Assembly: GCA_030278955.1 (NCBI GenBank)
Contig: JAOANR010000001.1
Span: 24,991,120-25,055,119, forward strand
DNA length: 64,000 nucleotides
Reading direction: 5' to 3'
From: Hygrophila difformis
Taxonomy: Eukaryota; Streptophyta; Magnoliopsida; Lamiales; Acanthaceae
The translations under genes and the position numbers were made by a program. The first letter of the stretch is position 1. Every line of letters starts with the position of its first letter. This document shows, one piece after another, positions 24,002 through 37,511 of the stretch. The notes beneath the pieces are model-generated. The model saw only the letters and a list, made by a program, of their open reading frames with translations. It did no database searches and was not told where the DNA came from.

Positions 24002-25085
24002 TATTATTAATTAATTACGCCCATTACTCCACCAACTTTGCAAATCACTCCAGCGTTACACCCATTAATTCGGGTATGACAGATCCACTTTCCATTATTA
24101 TTAATTACCTCTGATTGGAATGAATGTACATCATATTGACGCGTAGCACACCGTTACCTTGCTCGGAACACATCCGCATATGTAGATTTATTTAAGTCAG
24201 GATAGTAACTTAATTGTATTCAACTTAGTGGGGGATCAGAGAATTATTTAAGTAGTGTTCCAATAAATAGTGGAAGTTATATTTAAATTATGCGTAGTTG
24301 TTAGAATATAAGAAAATATCCAGGAAAACTTGGTTGAATTGAACAATTATAGTGTTAGCATAAAAATTCATAACAAGTAAATTGTGTCACCGAGCATAAT
24401 CTAGATAAATGTAACAAAAATTCTACCTTAAAATAGCAGTTTTATCAATTTAAGTGATGTGCTGCCTATTTTCTACATAGATCTGCCCATGGTATTCGTC
24501 ATCCTCTTCCTTGTAACAATGTTTTGCCCGCTTTAATTTGGACTAAAATTAAGCAATTGTAATATTGCAATTCAGTGTCTCCATAAGATATATTCAATGC
24601 AAATAAGTACATTATTTTAAAAGCATGAATGCAAGAGAATCTGGTTTAGCCGTCCCGTAGGTGAAGAATGTGACGGATTAGAGATTTTTTTATGATGTTG
24701 TTATTGGGGTGTGTTGATTACAAAAAAAAAAAAAAAAAAACTCACACATCACATATTATTATTATTCACTTTGCATAGTTCCCCACAATTTTTGCATAAG
24801 GGCAACCACAATGCTGAGGCTAATTTAATTAATTTCAGAACGATGATAGTGATGAATTGAACTAATGGCGTTGGAGAAGTTAATTTATGATGAGATGTTT
24901 AAATCCATGAAATACACCATAACGAAGGCATTATGGAGATTGAGAGAGGAAGCTTGACGGTGTGACAATGGAGACAGTGTGGTTGAGGGGAGGCGACAAT
25001 GAGAGAATAAATATGAATGGAACGCAGTTGTGCATTTTGTTATGGAATGAAATTAAATATACTAAATCTAATTAAAAATGGTAAG

Positions 25086-25265
25086 CTATTTTTTGTGAAT
25101 AACCGGTTATCTCCATGTCACATTGGAACAAAGACTAATCCGTCGAGGATCTACAAGGGCAATTAAAGGCGCCTCTTCCAAAGCAGTTTTTTGCATACAC
25201 AAGGCTCGAACCCGAGACCTTGCTTAAGCGACTAGAGGTCCAATCCACTCAAACCAACTGTTGGT
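25086..25265 (-). mobile_element. SINE in unit A
   Basis: A tRNA-type promoter on the minus strand: A-box-like TTGGTTTGAGTGG and B-box GGTTCGAGCC, then a body ending in a short A-rich tail (T run on plus). Target duplication AAAAATGGTAAG lies at 25074-25085 and 25266-25277. It is shared by all four units, so it predates the amplification. Confidence 0.9.
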
Positions 25266-26724
25266 AAAAATGGTAAGATATTGATATCACATATTCCAGA
25301 GGGTGGATAGCCTAAATTTTAGGAAGTTGTTTTTGTGTTTTTCTAGGGATAATCAATCACAAAACAATAATTATCTCTCATACATTCTTGCACATGCATA
25401 ATTGAAGAAGTCTGTATAGGAACTCAATTGCTTTTAATCATTACAACAACACAAAAATTTAAAATAAAAAATAAAATAAAAATGAGGCACAAGAAGTGAA
25501 TGACATCGTTGTCGTCGTGATGGCTCACACATTTTCTTGCAAGGCGACGGAAGAGCTGTCAAAATGGGCTTGGCCCGTTGGGCTAGCCTGGCCCCGCTTC
25601 CCAAAAAGGTGGGTTTGGGCTGAATAAATAGAGGCCTATTTAGAGGCGGGCCTCAATGGGCTCAGCCTGCCTAACCCATATTCCGGTTGGGAATAGGTTT
25701 GTATCCACTCAGGATATGCAAACTGCTATACGGATGCATTAGATGTGCCTTTTTTTTTTAATCCCCATATATGGCAGCAGATTTTTATATTCTATTTCCT
25801 TTTTATAGTCATAGTGATTGGTGGTGATTACCGGATGTTACAATTTTGTTGTTCCTAAAATTGTGGAAATTACTGTAATTGGATATAATTGTTACACTTG
25901 TGGTGGACCCAAAATATTGTCCAAATTTATTAAGATTGTGCATATATATATTTTTTTTGGAGCAGATTGTGTCTGGGATTTTTGTCTCCTTATCTATTGG
26001 ACCACTTTTGACTTATACTTTATCATCCTTTTTTTAGTTGTCTCCTTATCTATTGTTTATTCCTGTGCTATGATTGCCGATAGTAGGTGCTTCACATGAC
26101 TATGCACATGTTCTATTTATCCTTTTCTAAATGTGATATACTCAAATTTCATAATATGTACTCCAAACTCCATGTTCTCATCAGCCTGTAACCGTGTTCT
26201 TTGTAATCTTAGTAGTGTTCTTTTATGTAGATTATCCGAAGTGGTGTTCTTGGTAATTACAAAATGCCAAACCACACTGCCTATACTTGATGCTATAGAT
26301 TGCTCAAAAGTGTGATATAATTAAGGTTCATTTATAATATATTCTGAACTTCATAATCAATGATACTCTCATACTGTAATAATGTTTTATTGTATGTAAT
26401 TTGTACTATTGGTGATCCAAATAGTGTTCTTTACTTTGCCATTTTGTTCTGTAAAATATGTTGTTGTCATACTTCGCCAATCGTGATTTTTCTCCCCAGA
26501 AAATTAAACTGAATGTTACTTATTTGGGAGATTTTTGGCTTCTCTATTCATTATTTTCCTATCCTGTGTTATGATTGCCGGTACTATGTGCTTCATATGA
26601 CTATGAAAATTCCTCTGTATCTGCCAATTATTAAGAAGAAATAATCACTTCATTTCTTATAAACAACATTACAGTTTTTCCCACTCTAATATCGATATCA
26701 ACCATATTCCACTTATGCTAATGT

Positions 26725-27180
26725 TCAGCATAAATCATAACAGTGGATAGATTCTAAACTTACTGCTATGGTACCTGACAATAATGGTGCAACCTGTCTG
26801 TATGCCGCGTCCACTATACCACCATCATCGTCGTTACTTAATGAGAAAGTATCGGAGCACCCTTCGATAGCCACCACTCCATCGTCATCATTTTCTGAAA
26901 TTCCATAACCAGTTAATAGTATTGAATCAACCCAGCTTTGCAAAACATCATCAGCAACTGTTAAAACACATTCCCCATCTGCTCTATCATCATCTTCGTT
27001 ACGGGTGGTATCGATTTCTATTGCACTGTCGCGCCTATCGCCTATTTCGTCCGGAAAGGAGTTGAGATCTATCATCCCTGTTTTTGCCTTCCCGTCAAAT
27101 AGTCTGTTGTTGTTTTCGAATTTGCAAATGGCCGACCACACCTCCGTTTCTCCTCCATTATGCAAAATGGCAGTTTCCAT
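26725..27180 (-). CDS. Unknown ORF of array unit B (151 aa)
   Basis: Counterpart of the unit A frame, starting METAILHNGGETEVWS and ending CYDLC. Differences from C and D are few single residues. It has the same acidic composition and no recognised domain. Confidence 0.35.
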   Translation of the reverse strand: METAILHNGGETEVWSAICKFENNNRLFDGKAKTGMIDLNSFPDEIGDRRDSAIEIDTTRNEDDDRADGECVLTVADDVLQSWVDSILLTGYGISENDDDGVVAIEGCSDTFSLSNDDDGGIVDAAYRQVAPLLSGTIAVSLESIHCYDLC

Positions 27181-28235
27181 TATTATTAATTAATTACGCC
27201 CATTACTCGACCAACTTTGCAAATCACTCCACCGTTACACCCATTAATTTGGGTATGACAAATCCAATTCCCATTATTAATTATCTCTGATTGGAATGAA
27301 TGCACAGCATATTAATGCGTACACCGTTGCCTTGCTCGGAACACGTCCACATATCCAGATTTGTTTAAGTCAGGATAGTAACTTAATTGTATTCAACTTA
27401 GTGGCGGATCAGAGAATTATTTAAGTAGTGTTCCAATAAACAGTGGAAGTTATATTTAAATTATGGGTAGTTGTTAGAATATTAAAAAATATCCAGGAAA
27501 ATTTGGTTGAAATGAATAATTGTAGTGTCAGCATAAAAATTCATAAAAACTAAATTGTGTCACCGAGCATAATCTAGTTAAATGTAACAAAAATTCTACC
27601 TTAAAATAGCAGTTTTGTCATTTTAAGTGATGTGCTGCCTATTTCCTACATAGATCCGCTCATGGTATTCGTCATCCTCTTCCTTGTAACAATGTTTTGC
27701 CCGCTTTAATTTGGACTTAAATTAAGCAATTGTAATATCGCAATTCAATATCTCTATAAGATATAATCAATGCAAATAAGTACAGTATTTTAAAAGCATG
27801 AATGCAAGAGAATCTGGTTTAGTCATCCCGTAGGTGAAGAGTGTGATGGGTTAGAGATTTTTTACGATGTTGTTATTGTGGTGTGTTGATTACAAAAAAA
27901 CTTACACACATCACATATTATTATTATTCACTTTGCATAGTTCCCCACAATTTTTGCATAAGGGCAACCACAACGCCTAGGCCAATTTAATTAATTTCAG
28001 AACGATGATAGTGATGAATTGAACTGATGGCGTTGGAGAAGTTAATTCATGATGAGATGTTCAAATCCATAAAATACACCATAACGAAGGCATTATAGAG
28101 ATCGAGAGAGTGAGAGAATGGAGACAGTGTGGATGAAGGGAGGCGACAATGAGAAAATAAATATGAATGGAACACAGTTGTGCGTTTTGTTATGTAATGA
28201 AATTAAATATACTAAATCTAATTAAAAATGGTAAG

Positions 28236-28419
28236 CTATTTTTTTGTGAATAACTGGGTATCTCCATATCACATTGGAACAAAGACTAATCCGTTGAGGA
28301 TCTACAAGGGCAATTAAGGGCGCCTCTCCCAAAGCAGCTTTTTGCATACACAAGGCTCGAATCCGAGACCTTGTTTGAGTGACTAGAGCTCCAATCCACT
28401 CAAACCAACTGTTGTTGAT
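28236..28419 (-). mobile_element. SINE in unit B
   Basis: Same insertion as at 25086, with the same target duplication (aaaaatggtaa on both sides). It was inherited by array duplication, not by a new insertion. Confidence 0.9.
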
Positions 28420-29904
28420 AAAAATGGTAACATATTGATGTCACATATTCCAGAGGGTGGATAGCCTAAATTTTAGGAAGTTGTTTTTGTGTTTTTCTAG
28501 GGATTATCAATCACAAAACAATAATTATCTCTCATACATTCTTGCACATGCATAATTGAAGAATTCTGTATAGGAACTCAATTGCTTTTAATCATTACAA
28601 CAACACAAAAATTTAAAATAAAAAATAAAATAAAAATGAGGCACAAGAAGTGAATGACATCGTTGTCGTCGTGATGGCTCACACATTTTCTTGCAAGGCG
28701 ACGGAAGAGCTCTCAAAATGGGCTTGGCCCGTTGGGCTAGCCTGGCCCCGCTTCCCAAAAAGGTGGGTTTGGGCTGAATAAATAGAGGTTCGTTTAGAAG
28801 CGGGCCTCAATGGGCTCAGCCTGCCTAACCCATATTCCAGTTGGGAATAGGTTTGTATCCAGGATATGCAGACTGCTATACGGATGCATTAGATGTGCCT
28901 TTTTTTTTAATCCCCACATATGGCAGCAGATTTTTATATTCTATTTCCTTTTTATAGTCATAGTAATTGGTGGTGATTACGGGATGTTACAATTTTGTTG
29001 TTCCTAAAATCGTGGAAATTACTGTGATTGGATATAATTGTTACACTTGTGGTGGATCCAAAATATTGTCCAAATTTATGAAGATTGTGCATACCCTAAA
29101 CCAATTTATGAAGATTGTGCATATTTTTTTATTTTTTTGGAGCAGATTATGTGTGGGATTTTTGTCTCCTTATCTATTGGACCACTTTTGACTTATACTT
29201 TATCATCCTTTTTTTAGTTGTCTCCTTATCTATTGTTTATTCCTGTGCTATGATTGCCGATAGTAGGTGCTTAACATGACTATGCACATGTTCTATTTAC
29301 CCTTTTCTAAATGTGATATACTCAAATTTTATAATATGTACTTCAAACTCCATGTTCTCATCACCCTGTAACCGTGTTCTTTGTAATCTAAGTAGTGTTC
29401 TTTTATGTAGATTATCCGAAGTGGTGTTCTTGGTAATTACAAAATGCCAAACCACACTGCCTATACTTGATGCTATAGATTGCTCAAAAGTGTGATATAA
29501 TTAAGGTTCATTTATACTATATTCTGAACTTCATAATCAATGGTACTCTCATACTGTAACAATGTTTTATTGTATGTAATTTGTACTATTGGTGATCCAA
29601 ATAGTGTTCTTTACTTTGCCATTTTGTTCTGTAAAATATGTTGTTGCCATACTTCGCCAATCGTGATTTTTCTCCCCAGAAAATTAAACTGAATGTTACT
29701 TATTTGGGAGATTTTTGGCTTCTCTATTCATTATTTTCCTGTCTTGTGTTATGATTGCTGGTACTATGTGCTTCATATGACTATGAAAATTCCTTTGTAT
29801 CTGCCAATTATTAAGAAGAAATAATCACTTCAGTTCTTATAAACAACATTACAGTTTTTCCCACTCTAATATCGATATCAACCATATTCCACTTATGCTA
29901 ATGT

Positions 29905-30360
29905 TCAGCATACATCATAACAGTGGATAGATTCTAAACTTACTGCTATGGTACCTGACAATAATGGTGCAACCTGTCTGTATGCCGCGTCCACTATACC
30001 ACCATCATCGTCGTTACTTAATGAGAAAGTATCGGAGCACCCTTCGATAGCCGCCACTCCATCGTCATCATTTTCTGAAATTCCATAACCAGTTAAAAGT
30101 ATTGAATCAACCCAGCTTTGCAAAACATCATCAGCAACTGTTAAAACACATTCCCCATCTGCTCTATCATCATCTTCGTTACGGGTGGTATCGATTTCTA
30201 TTGCACTGTCGCGCCTATCGCCTATTTCGTCCGGAAAGGAGTTGAGATCTGTCATCCCTGTTTTTGCCTTCCCGTCAAATAGTCTGTTGTTGTTTTCGAA
30301 TTTGCAAATGGCAGACCACACCTCCGTTTCTCCTCCATTATGCAAAATGGCAGTTTCCAT
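29905..30360 (-). CDS. Unknown ORF of array unit C (151 aa)
   Basis: Same frame as in B, ending CYDVC. Intact start and stop. Function unknown. Confidence 0.35.
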   Translation of the reverse strand: METAILHNGGETEVWSAICKFENNNRLFDGKAKTGMTDLNSFPDEIGDRRDSAIEIDTTRNEDDDRADGECVLTVADDVLQSWVDSILLTGYGISENDDDGVAAIEGCSDTFSLSNDDDGGIVDAAYRQVAPLLSGTIAVSLESIHCYDVC

Positions 30361-31415
30361 TATTATTAATTAATTATGCCCATTACTCGACCAACTTTGC
30401 AAATCACTCCACCGTTACACCCATTAATTTTGGTATGACAAATCCAATTCCCATTATTAATTATCTCTGATTGGAATGAATGCACAACATATTAATGCGT
30501 ACACCGTTGCCTTGCTCGGAACACGTCCACATATCCAGATTTGTTTAAGTCAGGATAGTAACTTAATTGTATTCAACTTAGTGGCGGATCAGAGAATTAT
30601 TTAAGTAGTGTTCCAATAAACAGTGGAAGTTATATTTAAATTATGGGTAGTTGTTAGAGTATTAAAAAATATCCAGGAAAATTTGGTTGAAATGAATAAT
30701 TGTAGCGTCAGCATAAAAATTCATAAAAATTAAATTGTGTCACCGAGCATAATCTAGTTAAACGTAACAAAAATTCTACCTTAAAATAGCAGTTTTGTCA
30801 TTTTAAGTGATGTGCTGCCTATTTCCTACATAGATCCGCTCATGGTATTCGTCATCCTCTTCCTTGTAACAATGTTTTCCCCGCTTTAATTTGGACTTAA
30901 ATTAAGCAATTGTAATATCGCAATTCAATATCTCTATAAGATATAATCAATGCAAATAAGTACAGTATTTTAAAAGCATGAATGCAAGAGAATCTGGTTT
31001 AGTCATCCCGTAGGTGAAGAATGTGATGGATTAGAGATTTTTTACGATGTTGTTATTGTGGTGTGTTGATTACAAAAAAACTTACACACATCACATATTA
31101 TTATTATTCACTTTGCATAGTTCCCCACAATTTTTGCATAAGGGCAACCACAACGCCTAGGCCAATTTAATTAATTTCAGAACGATGATAGTGATGAATT
31201 GAACTGATGGCGTTGGAGAAGTTAATTCATGATGAGATGTTCAAATCCATAAAATACACCATAACGAAGGCATTATAGAGATCGAGAGAGTGAGAGAATG
31301 GAGACAGTGTGGATGAGGGGAGGCGACAATGAGAAAATAAATATGAATGGAACGCAGTTGTGCGTTTTGTTATGTAATGAAATTAAATATACTAAATCTA
31401 ATTAAAAATGGTAAG

Positions 31416-31599
31416 CTATTTTTTTGTGAATAACTGGGTATCTCCATATCACACTGGAACAAAGACTAATCCGTTGAGGATCTACAAGGGCAATTAAGGG
31501 CGCTTCTCCCAAAGCAGCTTTTTGCATACACAAGGCTCGAACCCGAGACCTTGTTTGAGCGACTAGAGCTCCAATCCACTCAAACCAACTGTTGTTGAT
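31416..31599 (-). mobile_element. SINE in unit C
   Basis: Third copy of the shared SINE insertion, with promoter boxes and duplication as in unit A. Confidence 0.9.
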
Positions 31600-32023
31600 A
31601 AAAATGGTAACTTATTGATATCACATATTCCAGAGGGTGGATAGCCTAAATTTTAGGAAGTTGTTTTTGTGTTTTTCTAGGGATTATCAATCACAAAACA
31701 ATAATTATCTCTCATACATTCTTGCACATGCATAATTGAAGAATTCTGTATAGGAACTCAATTGCTTTTAATCATTACAACAACACAAAAATTTAAAATA
31801 AAATATAAAATAAAAATGAGGCACAAGAAGTGAATGACATCGTTGTCGTCGTGATGGCTCACACATTTTCTTACAAGGCGACGGAAGAGCTCTCAAAATG
31901 GGCTTGGCCCGTTGGGCTAGCCTGGCCCCGCTTCCCAAAAAGGTAGGTTTGGGCTGAATAAATAGAGGTCCGTTTAGAAGCGGGCCTCAATGGGCTCAGC
32001 CTGCCTAACCCATATTCCAGTTG

Positions 32024-34043
32024 GGAATAGGTTTGTATCCAGATATGCAGACTGCTATACGGATGCGTTAGATGTGCCTTTTTTTTTTAAATCCCCACAT
32101 ATGGCAGCAGATTTTTATATTCTATTTCCTTTTTATAGTCATAGTAATTGGTGGTGATTACGGGATGTTACAATTTTGTTGTTCCTAAAATCGTGGAAAT
32201 TACTGTGATTGGATATAATTGTTACACTTGTGGTGGACCCAAAATATTGTCCAAATTTATTAAGATTGTGCATATTTTTTTATTTTTTTGGAGCAGATTA
32301 TGTGTGGGATTTTTGTCTCATTATCTATTGGACCACTTTTGACTTATACTTTATCATCCTTTTTTTAGTTGTCTCCTTATCTATTGTTTATTCCTGTGCT
32401 ATGATTGCCGATAGTAGGTGCTTCACATGACTATGCACATGTTCTATTTATCCTTTTCTAAATGTGATATACTCAAATTTCATAATATGTACTTCAAACT
32501 CCATGTTCTCATCAGCCTGTAACCGTGTTCTTTGTAATCTTAGTAGTGTTCTTTTATGTAGATTATCCGAAGTGGTGTTCTTGGTAATTACAAAATGCCA
32601 AACCACACGGCCTATACTTGATGCTATAGATTGCTCAAAAGTGTGATATAATTAAGGTTCATTTATACTATATTCTGAACTTCATAATCAATGGTACTCT
32701 CATACTGTAACAATGTTTTATTGTATGTAATTTGTACTATTGGTGATCCAAATAGTGTTCTTTACTTTGCCATTTTGTTCTGTAAAATATGTTGTTGTCA
32801 TACTTCGCCAATCGTGATTTTTCTCCCCAGAAAATTAAACTGAATGTTACTTATTTGGGAGATTTTTGGCTTCTCTATTCATTATTTTCCTGTCCTGTGT
32901 TATGATTGCCGGTACTATGTGCTTCATATGACTATGAAAATTCCTCTGTATCTGCCAATTATTAAGAAGAAATAATCACTTCATTTCTTATAAACAACAT
33001 TACAGTTTTTCCCACTCTAATATCGATATCAACCATATTCCACTTATGCTAATGTTCAGCATAAATCATAACAGTGGATAGATTCTAAACTTACTGCTAT
33101 GGTACCTGACAATAATGGTGCAACCTGTCTGTATGCCGCGTCCACTATACCACCATCATCGTCGTTACTTAATGAGAAAGTATCGGAGCACCCTTCGATA
33201 GCCGCCACTCCATCGTCATCATTTTCTGAAATTCCATAACCAGTTAATAGTATTGAATCAACCCAGCTTTGCAAAACATCATCAGCAACTGTTAAAACAC
33301 ATTCCCCATCTGCTCTATCATCATCTTCGTTATGGGTGGTATCAATTTCTATTGCACTGTCGCGCCTATCGCCTATTTCGTCCGGAAAGGAGTTGAGATC
33401 TATCATCCCTGTTTTTGCCTTCCCGTCAAATAGTCTGCTGTTGTTTTCGAATTTGCAAATGGCAGACCACACCTCCGTTTCTCCTCCATTATGCAAAATG
33501 GCAGTTTCCATTATTATTAATTAATTACGCCCATTACTCGACCAACTTTGCAAATCACTCCACCGTTACACCCATTAATTTGGGTATGACAAATCCAATT
33601 CCCATTATTATTAATTATCTCTGATTGGAATGAATGCACAATATATTGATGCGTAGAACACCGTTGCCTTGCTCGGAACACCTCCACATATCCAGATTTG
33701 TTTAAGTTGGGATAGTAACTTAATTGTATTCCACTTAGTGGCGGATCAGAGAATTATTTAAGTAGTGTTCCAATAAACAGTGTAAGTTATATTTAAATTA
33801 TGGGTAGTTGTTAGAATATAAAAAAATATCCAGGAAAATTTGGTTGAAATGAATAATTGTAGTGTTAGCATAAAATTTCATAAAAATTAAATTGTTTCAC
33901 CAAGCATAATCTAGTTAAATGTAACAAAAGTTCTACCTTAAAATAGCAGTTTTGTCATAAGTGATGTGTTGCCTATTTCCTACATAGATCCGCCCATGGT
34001 ATTCGTCATCCTCTTCCTTGTAACAATGTTTTGCCCGCTTTAA
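32024..34043. repeat. Tandem array unit D, left part
   Basis: Fourth unit up to the phrase gcccgctttaa, where the Helitron enters. The unit resumes at 42194. Confidence 0.95.
33056..33511 (-). CDS. Unknown ORF of array unit D (151 aa)
   Basis: Same frame as in B, differing at very few residues (for example TTHNEDD for TTRNEDD). It is intact and lies on the left side of the Helitron insertion, so it is not disrupted. Confidence 0.35.
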   Translation of the reverse strand: METAILHNGGETEVWSAICKFENNSRLFDGKAKTGMIDLNSFPDEIGDRRDSAIEIDTTHNEDDDRADGECVLTVADDVLQSWVDSILLTGYGISENDDDGVAAIEGCSDTFSLSNDDDGGIVDAAYRQVAPLLSGTIAVSLESIHCYDLC

Positions 34044-34053
34044 TCTATATCTA

Positions 34054-36873
34054 TATCTATATTATAGTATAAACTAAGCTATATCACACACGCATCTTCC
34101 CACTCAAATGCATTTTCGACTCACAATATTTAATTTTTTCTCTCTCTCACACACTAGCTTATCCAGAAAAATTCCACTCACTCAGTATAGAAAGAAAATC
34201 CCTCAATTAATATCTTCCCCAATCACTCGGTATAGAATGAAAGTCCCAAAATCAATATAAATAAAATCTCACTCTCTTATTACAGAAAGAAAATCCTCCA
34301 ATCTATTAATTTTATTTTTAATTAAAAAAGACAATCTATCTTTATTATAGTACTTTACCTTATTTATAAAAATGCCGCTGAGTATTTACCAAAATGCAAC
34401 GGTTGAATACCCATATTTCCTCCGTTCCAATTTGTCATTCCTTTCTTCTTTGTCCCCAATCTGCGCATCCATGAACTCCGTCTCCGCCTCCATCTTCACT
34501 TGCATTTTGGGTTGGGGCTCTGTTCTGTCTTCACAACTTTTGAATATTCAATCTCCCCCAGGCGAGCCCTAGCAGTAGCGCCTCTAGGCAAATCTTCGAT
34601 TAAATCTGCTACAAAAGTAAAATAAGCGTCCTTCTTTGTTCATTCATTCCTGATTTGATTTTTTGTTGGTAATTTATGTCTTATATTTCATTTGAGGGTT
34701 GGGTAGCCAGATCTGCTCCTTTTGCCGCTCCTACCAAATGGATGAAGAGATGTATCCAGTTACAAGAGTTCATATTTGAGTAGTATCTCAATGGCGGTAT
34801 GTGTTATCCTTTCCGACATATTGATTTCTCCTTCAATGGTTTTTGTTTTCTCATTATGCGTTGCAAGAAGGCATACAAAATCATTTCTCCTCTCCCCTTT
34901 GGTAGATTATTTTTATTAGATTTTGAAGATTTTTTCTTGGTTTTCTTCTCCACAAACCACAAATCACGAAACAAGAAGGGGGAAAGAACACCGCAATCTG
35001 CCAGAAATTCAAATTTTGAATTGTAAGTCAAAAAAAATTGTTTTTTTTATCCTTTCTGTAATAGAGAGAATGACGAATGTAATTCCAGAACCGAAAATAC
35101 CATGCCCGTCTCCCCTCCATTCTCGGACAGCCGCTGCCTTTCTCTGCCCCTGTCCCTCTCTGGTGTTGCCTGCGGCATCGTCGTCGTCTTCACAGGTTGT
35201 GCTTCAACTCAACTTTGCCCTTTTTAGGTATATTAATCCCGCTAAATCCCATCAGAGCCCTACACCAATCCCCATTTTTACGAATGGCGAATCCCTTCAC
35301 TTTAATATTTTTTATTTACAATTTCGGTTGATGAAGAGATAGATGATGATGACTAGCGAAGCGAAGGAGGAAGACCACTCTGCAACAATCCGATTCAGGG
35401 ATGAAGGCCATCTGACCACTGCCGCCTGCGTCCGCTCCTCCGCCATCGCTCCAATATTAATTATCTATATTATAGTATAAACTAAGCTATTTCACACACG
35501 CATCTTCCCGCTCAAATGCATTTTCGACTCACAATATTTAATTTTTTCTTTCTCTCTCACAAACTATCTTATCCAGAAAAATTCCACTCACTCAGTATAG
35601 AAAGAAAATCCCTCAATTAATATCTTCCCCAATCACTCGGTATAGAATGAAAGTCCCAAAATCAATATAAATAAAATCTCACTCTCTTATTACAGAAAGA
35701 AAATCCTCCAATCTATTAATTTTATTTTTAATTAAAAAAGACAATCTATCTTTATTATAGTACTTTACCTTATTTATAAAAATGCCGCTGAGTATTTACC
35801 AAAATGCAACGGTTGAATACCCATATTTCCTCCGTTCCAATTTGTCATTCCTTTCTTCTTTGTCCCCAATCTGCGCATCCATGAACTCCGTCTCCGCCTC
35901 CATCTTCACTTGCATTTTGGGTTGGGGCTCTGTTCTGTCTTCACAACTTTTGAATATTCAATCTCCCCCAGGCGAGCCCTAGCAGTAGCGCCTCTAGGCA
36001 AATCTTCGATTAAATCTGCTACAAAAGTAAAATAAGCGTCCTTCTTTGTTCATTCATTCCTGATTTGATTTTTTGTTGGTAATTTATGTCTTATATTTCA
36101 TTTGAGGGTTGGGTAGCCAGATCTGCTCCTTTTGCCGCTCCTACCAAATGGATGAAGAGATGTATCCAGTTACAAGAGTTCATATTTGAGTAGTATCTCA
36201 ATGGCGGTATGTGTTATCCTTTCCGACATATTGATTTCTCCTTCAATGGTTTTTGTTTTCTCATTATGCGCTGCAAGAAGGCATACAAAATCATTTCTCC
36301 TCTCCCCTTTGGTAGATTATTTTTATTAGATTTTGAAGATTTTTTCTTGGTTTTCTTCTCCACGAACCACAAATCACGAAACAAGAAGGGGGAAAGAACA
36401 CCTCAATCTGCCAGAAATTCAAATTTTGAATTGTAAGTCAAAAAAAATTGTTTTTTTTTATCCTTTCTGTAATAGAGAGAATGACGAATGTAATTCTAGA
36501 ACCAAAAATACCATGCCCGTCTCCCCTCCATTCTCAGACAGCCGCTGCCTTTCTCTGCCCCTGTCCCTCTCTGGTGTTGCCTGCGGCATCGTCGTCGTCT
36601 TCACAGGTTGTGCTTCAACTCAACTTTGCCCTTTTTAGGTATATTAATCCCGCTAAATCCCATCAGAGCCCTACACCAATCCCCATTTTCACGAATGGCG
36701 AATCCCTTCACTTTAATATTTTCGATTTACAGTTTCGGTTGATGAAGAGATAGATGATGATGAATAGCGAAGCGGAGGAGGAAGACCACTCTGCAACAAT
36801 CCGATTCAAGGATGAAGGCCATCTGACCACTGCCGCCCGCGTCCGCTCCTCCGCCATCGCTCCAATATTAATT
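34054..36873 (+). repeat. Two near-identical 1410-bp tandem copies at the Helitron 5' end
   Basis: 34054-35463 and 35464-36873 match almost base for base. Both start with the Helitron terminal phrase tctatattatagtataaac, so the second copy repeats part of the Helitron 5' terminus internally. Each copy holds short frames (66, 75 and ~100 codons) that are identical between copies but match no family I know. GC-rich phrases (cgtccgctcctccgccatcg) could be captured gene pieces. Confidence 0.9.
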
Positions 36874-36921
36874 ATTTAGTTTTAAACTTTTCGTTCTCTT
36901 ATATATTTTTTTAGTATTTGT

Positions 36922-37503
36922 CAGGGTTGGGGAAAAGTACTGAATATACCGCATACTGCACATACCGTATCGAAAAAATATCGAGAATACCGAAATTTTC
37001 GGTATACCGTAAGTTATGATACCGTACCGTAAGATTTCGGTACGGTAATGGTATAAATCTTTTGATAGCGCGGTATACCGTTACCGTATCGAACTTCGGT
37101 ATATACCGCGGTATCGATATATCGGTATATACCAATTGTTCGGTATGTCTGTATATAATGTGATATCGTTATATACCGTAATACCGGTATGCTGGTATGT
37201 AGCTAAAGTTCGGTATGTCGGTATATACCACAATACCGGTATGTCGGTATGTAATAAATGTTCGGTATGTCGGTATATACCGCGATACCGGTATATCGGT
37301 ATGTACCGAATGTTCAGTATAGCGGTATATACCGAACTTACCGAAATATCGGTATGGCAACGGTATGGAAATATTTCATACCGAAACTTTCGGTATACCG
37401 AAAGGTCGGTACGGCAACGGTATGAAATTTTTCATACCGTAAAGTTCGGTACGGTATATGGTACGGCAAAATTTTTTCGGTATACCGTACCGACCCACCC
37501 CTA
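36922..37503. mobile_element. hAT-type element built of CGGTATACCG-like palindromes (582 bp)
   Basis: Ends are CAGGGTTGGGG (left) and CCACCCCTA (right, inverse TAGGGGTGGGT), with the 8-bp duplication GTATTTGT at 36914-36921 and 37504-37511. The interior is an array of ggtat/ataccg words with ~50-71-bp repeat units beginning gttcggtatgtcggtatata at about 37138, 37209, 37259 and 37311. There is no coding capacity. Confidence 0.85.
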
Positions 37504-37511
37504 GTATTTGT

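Larger units (their letters stand above)
22519..25689. repeat. Tandem array unit A (~3.17 kb)
   Basis: First of four head-to-tail units, starting at the phrase ggaataggtttgtatcc. It carries a minus-strand 150-codon ORF, a SINE (25086-25265) and, at its right end, the left ~130 bp of a hAT element (from about 25553). It is visibly more diverged from B, C and D than they are from each other. Confidence 0.95.
25690..28843. repeat. Tandem array unit B (~3.15 kb)
   Basis: Same content and order as unit A. It is nearly identical to C and D by eye, with scattered substitutions and small indels. Confidence 0.95.
28844..32023. repeat. Tandem array unit C (~3.18 kb)
   Basis: Same content as B. It has a private ~29-bp duplication at about 29077-29121 (tttatgaagattgtgcat twice). 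Confidence 0.95.
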
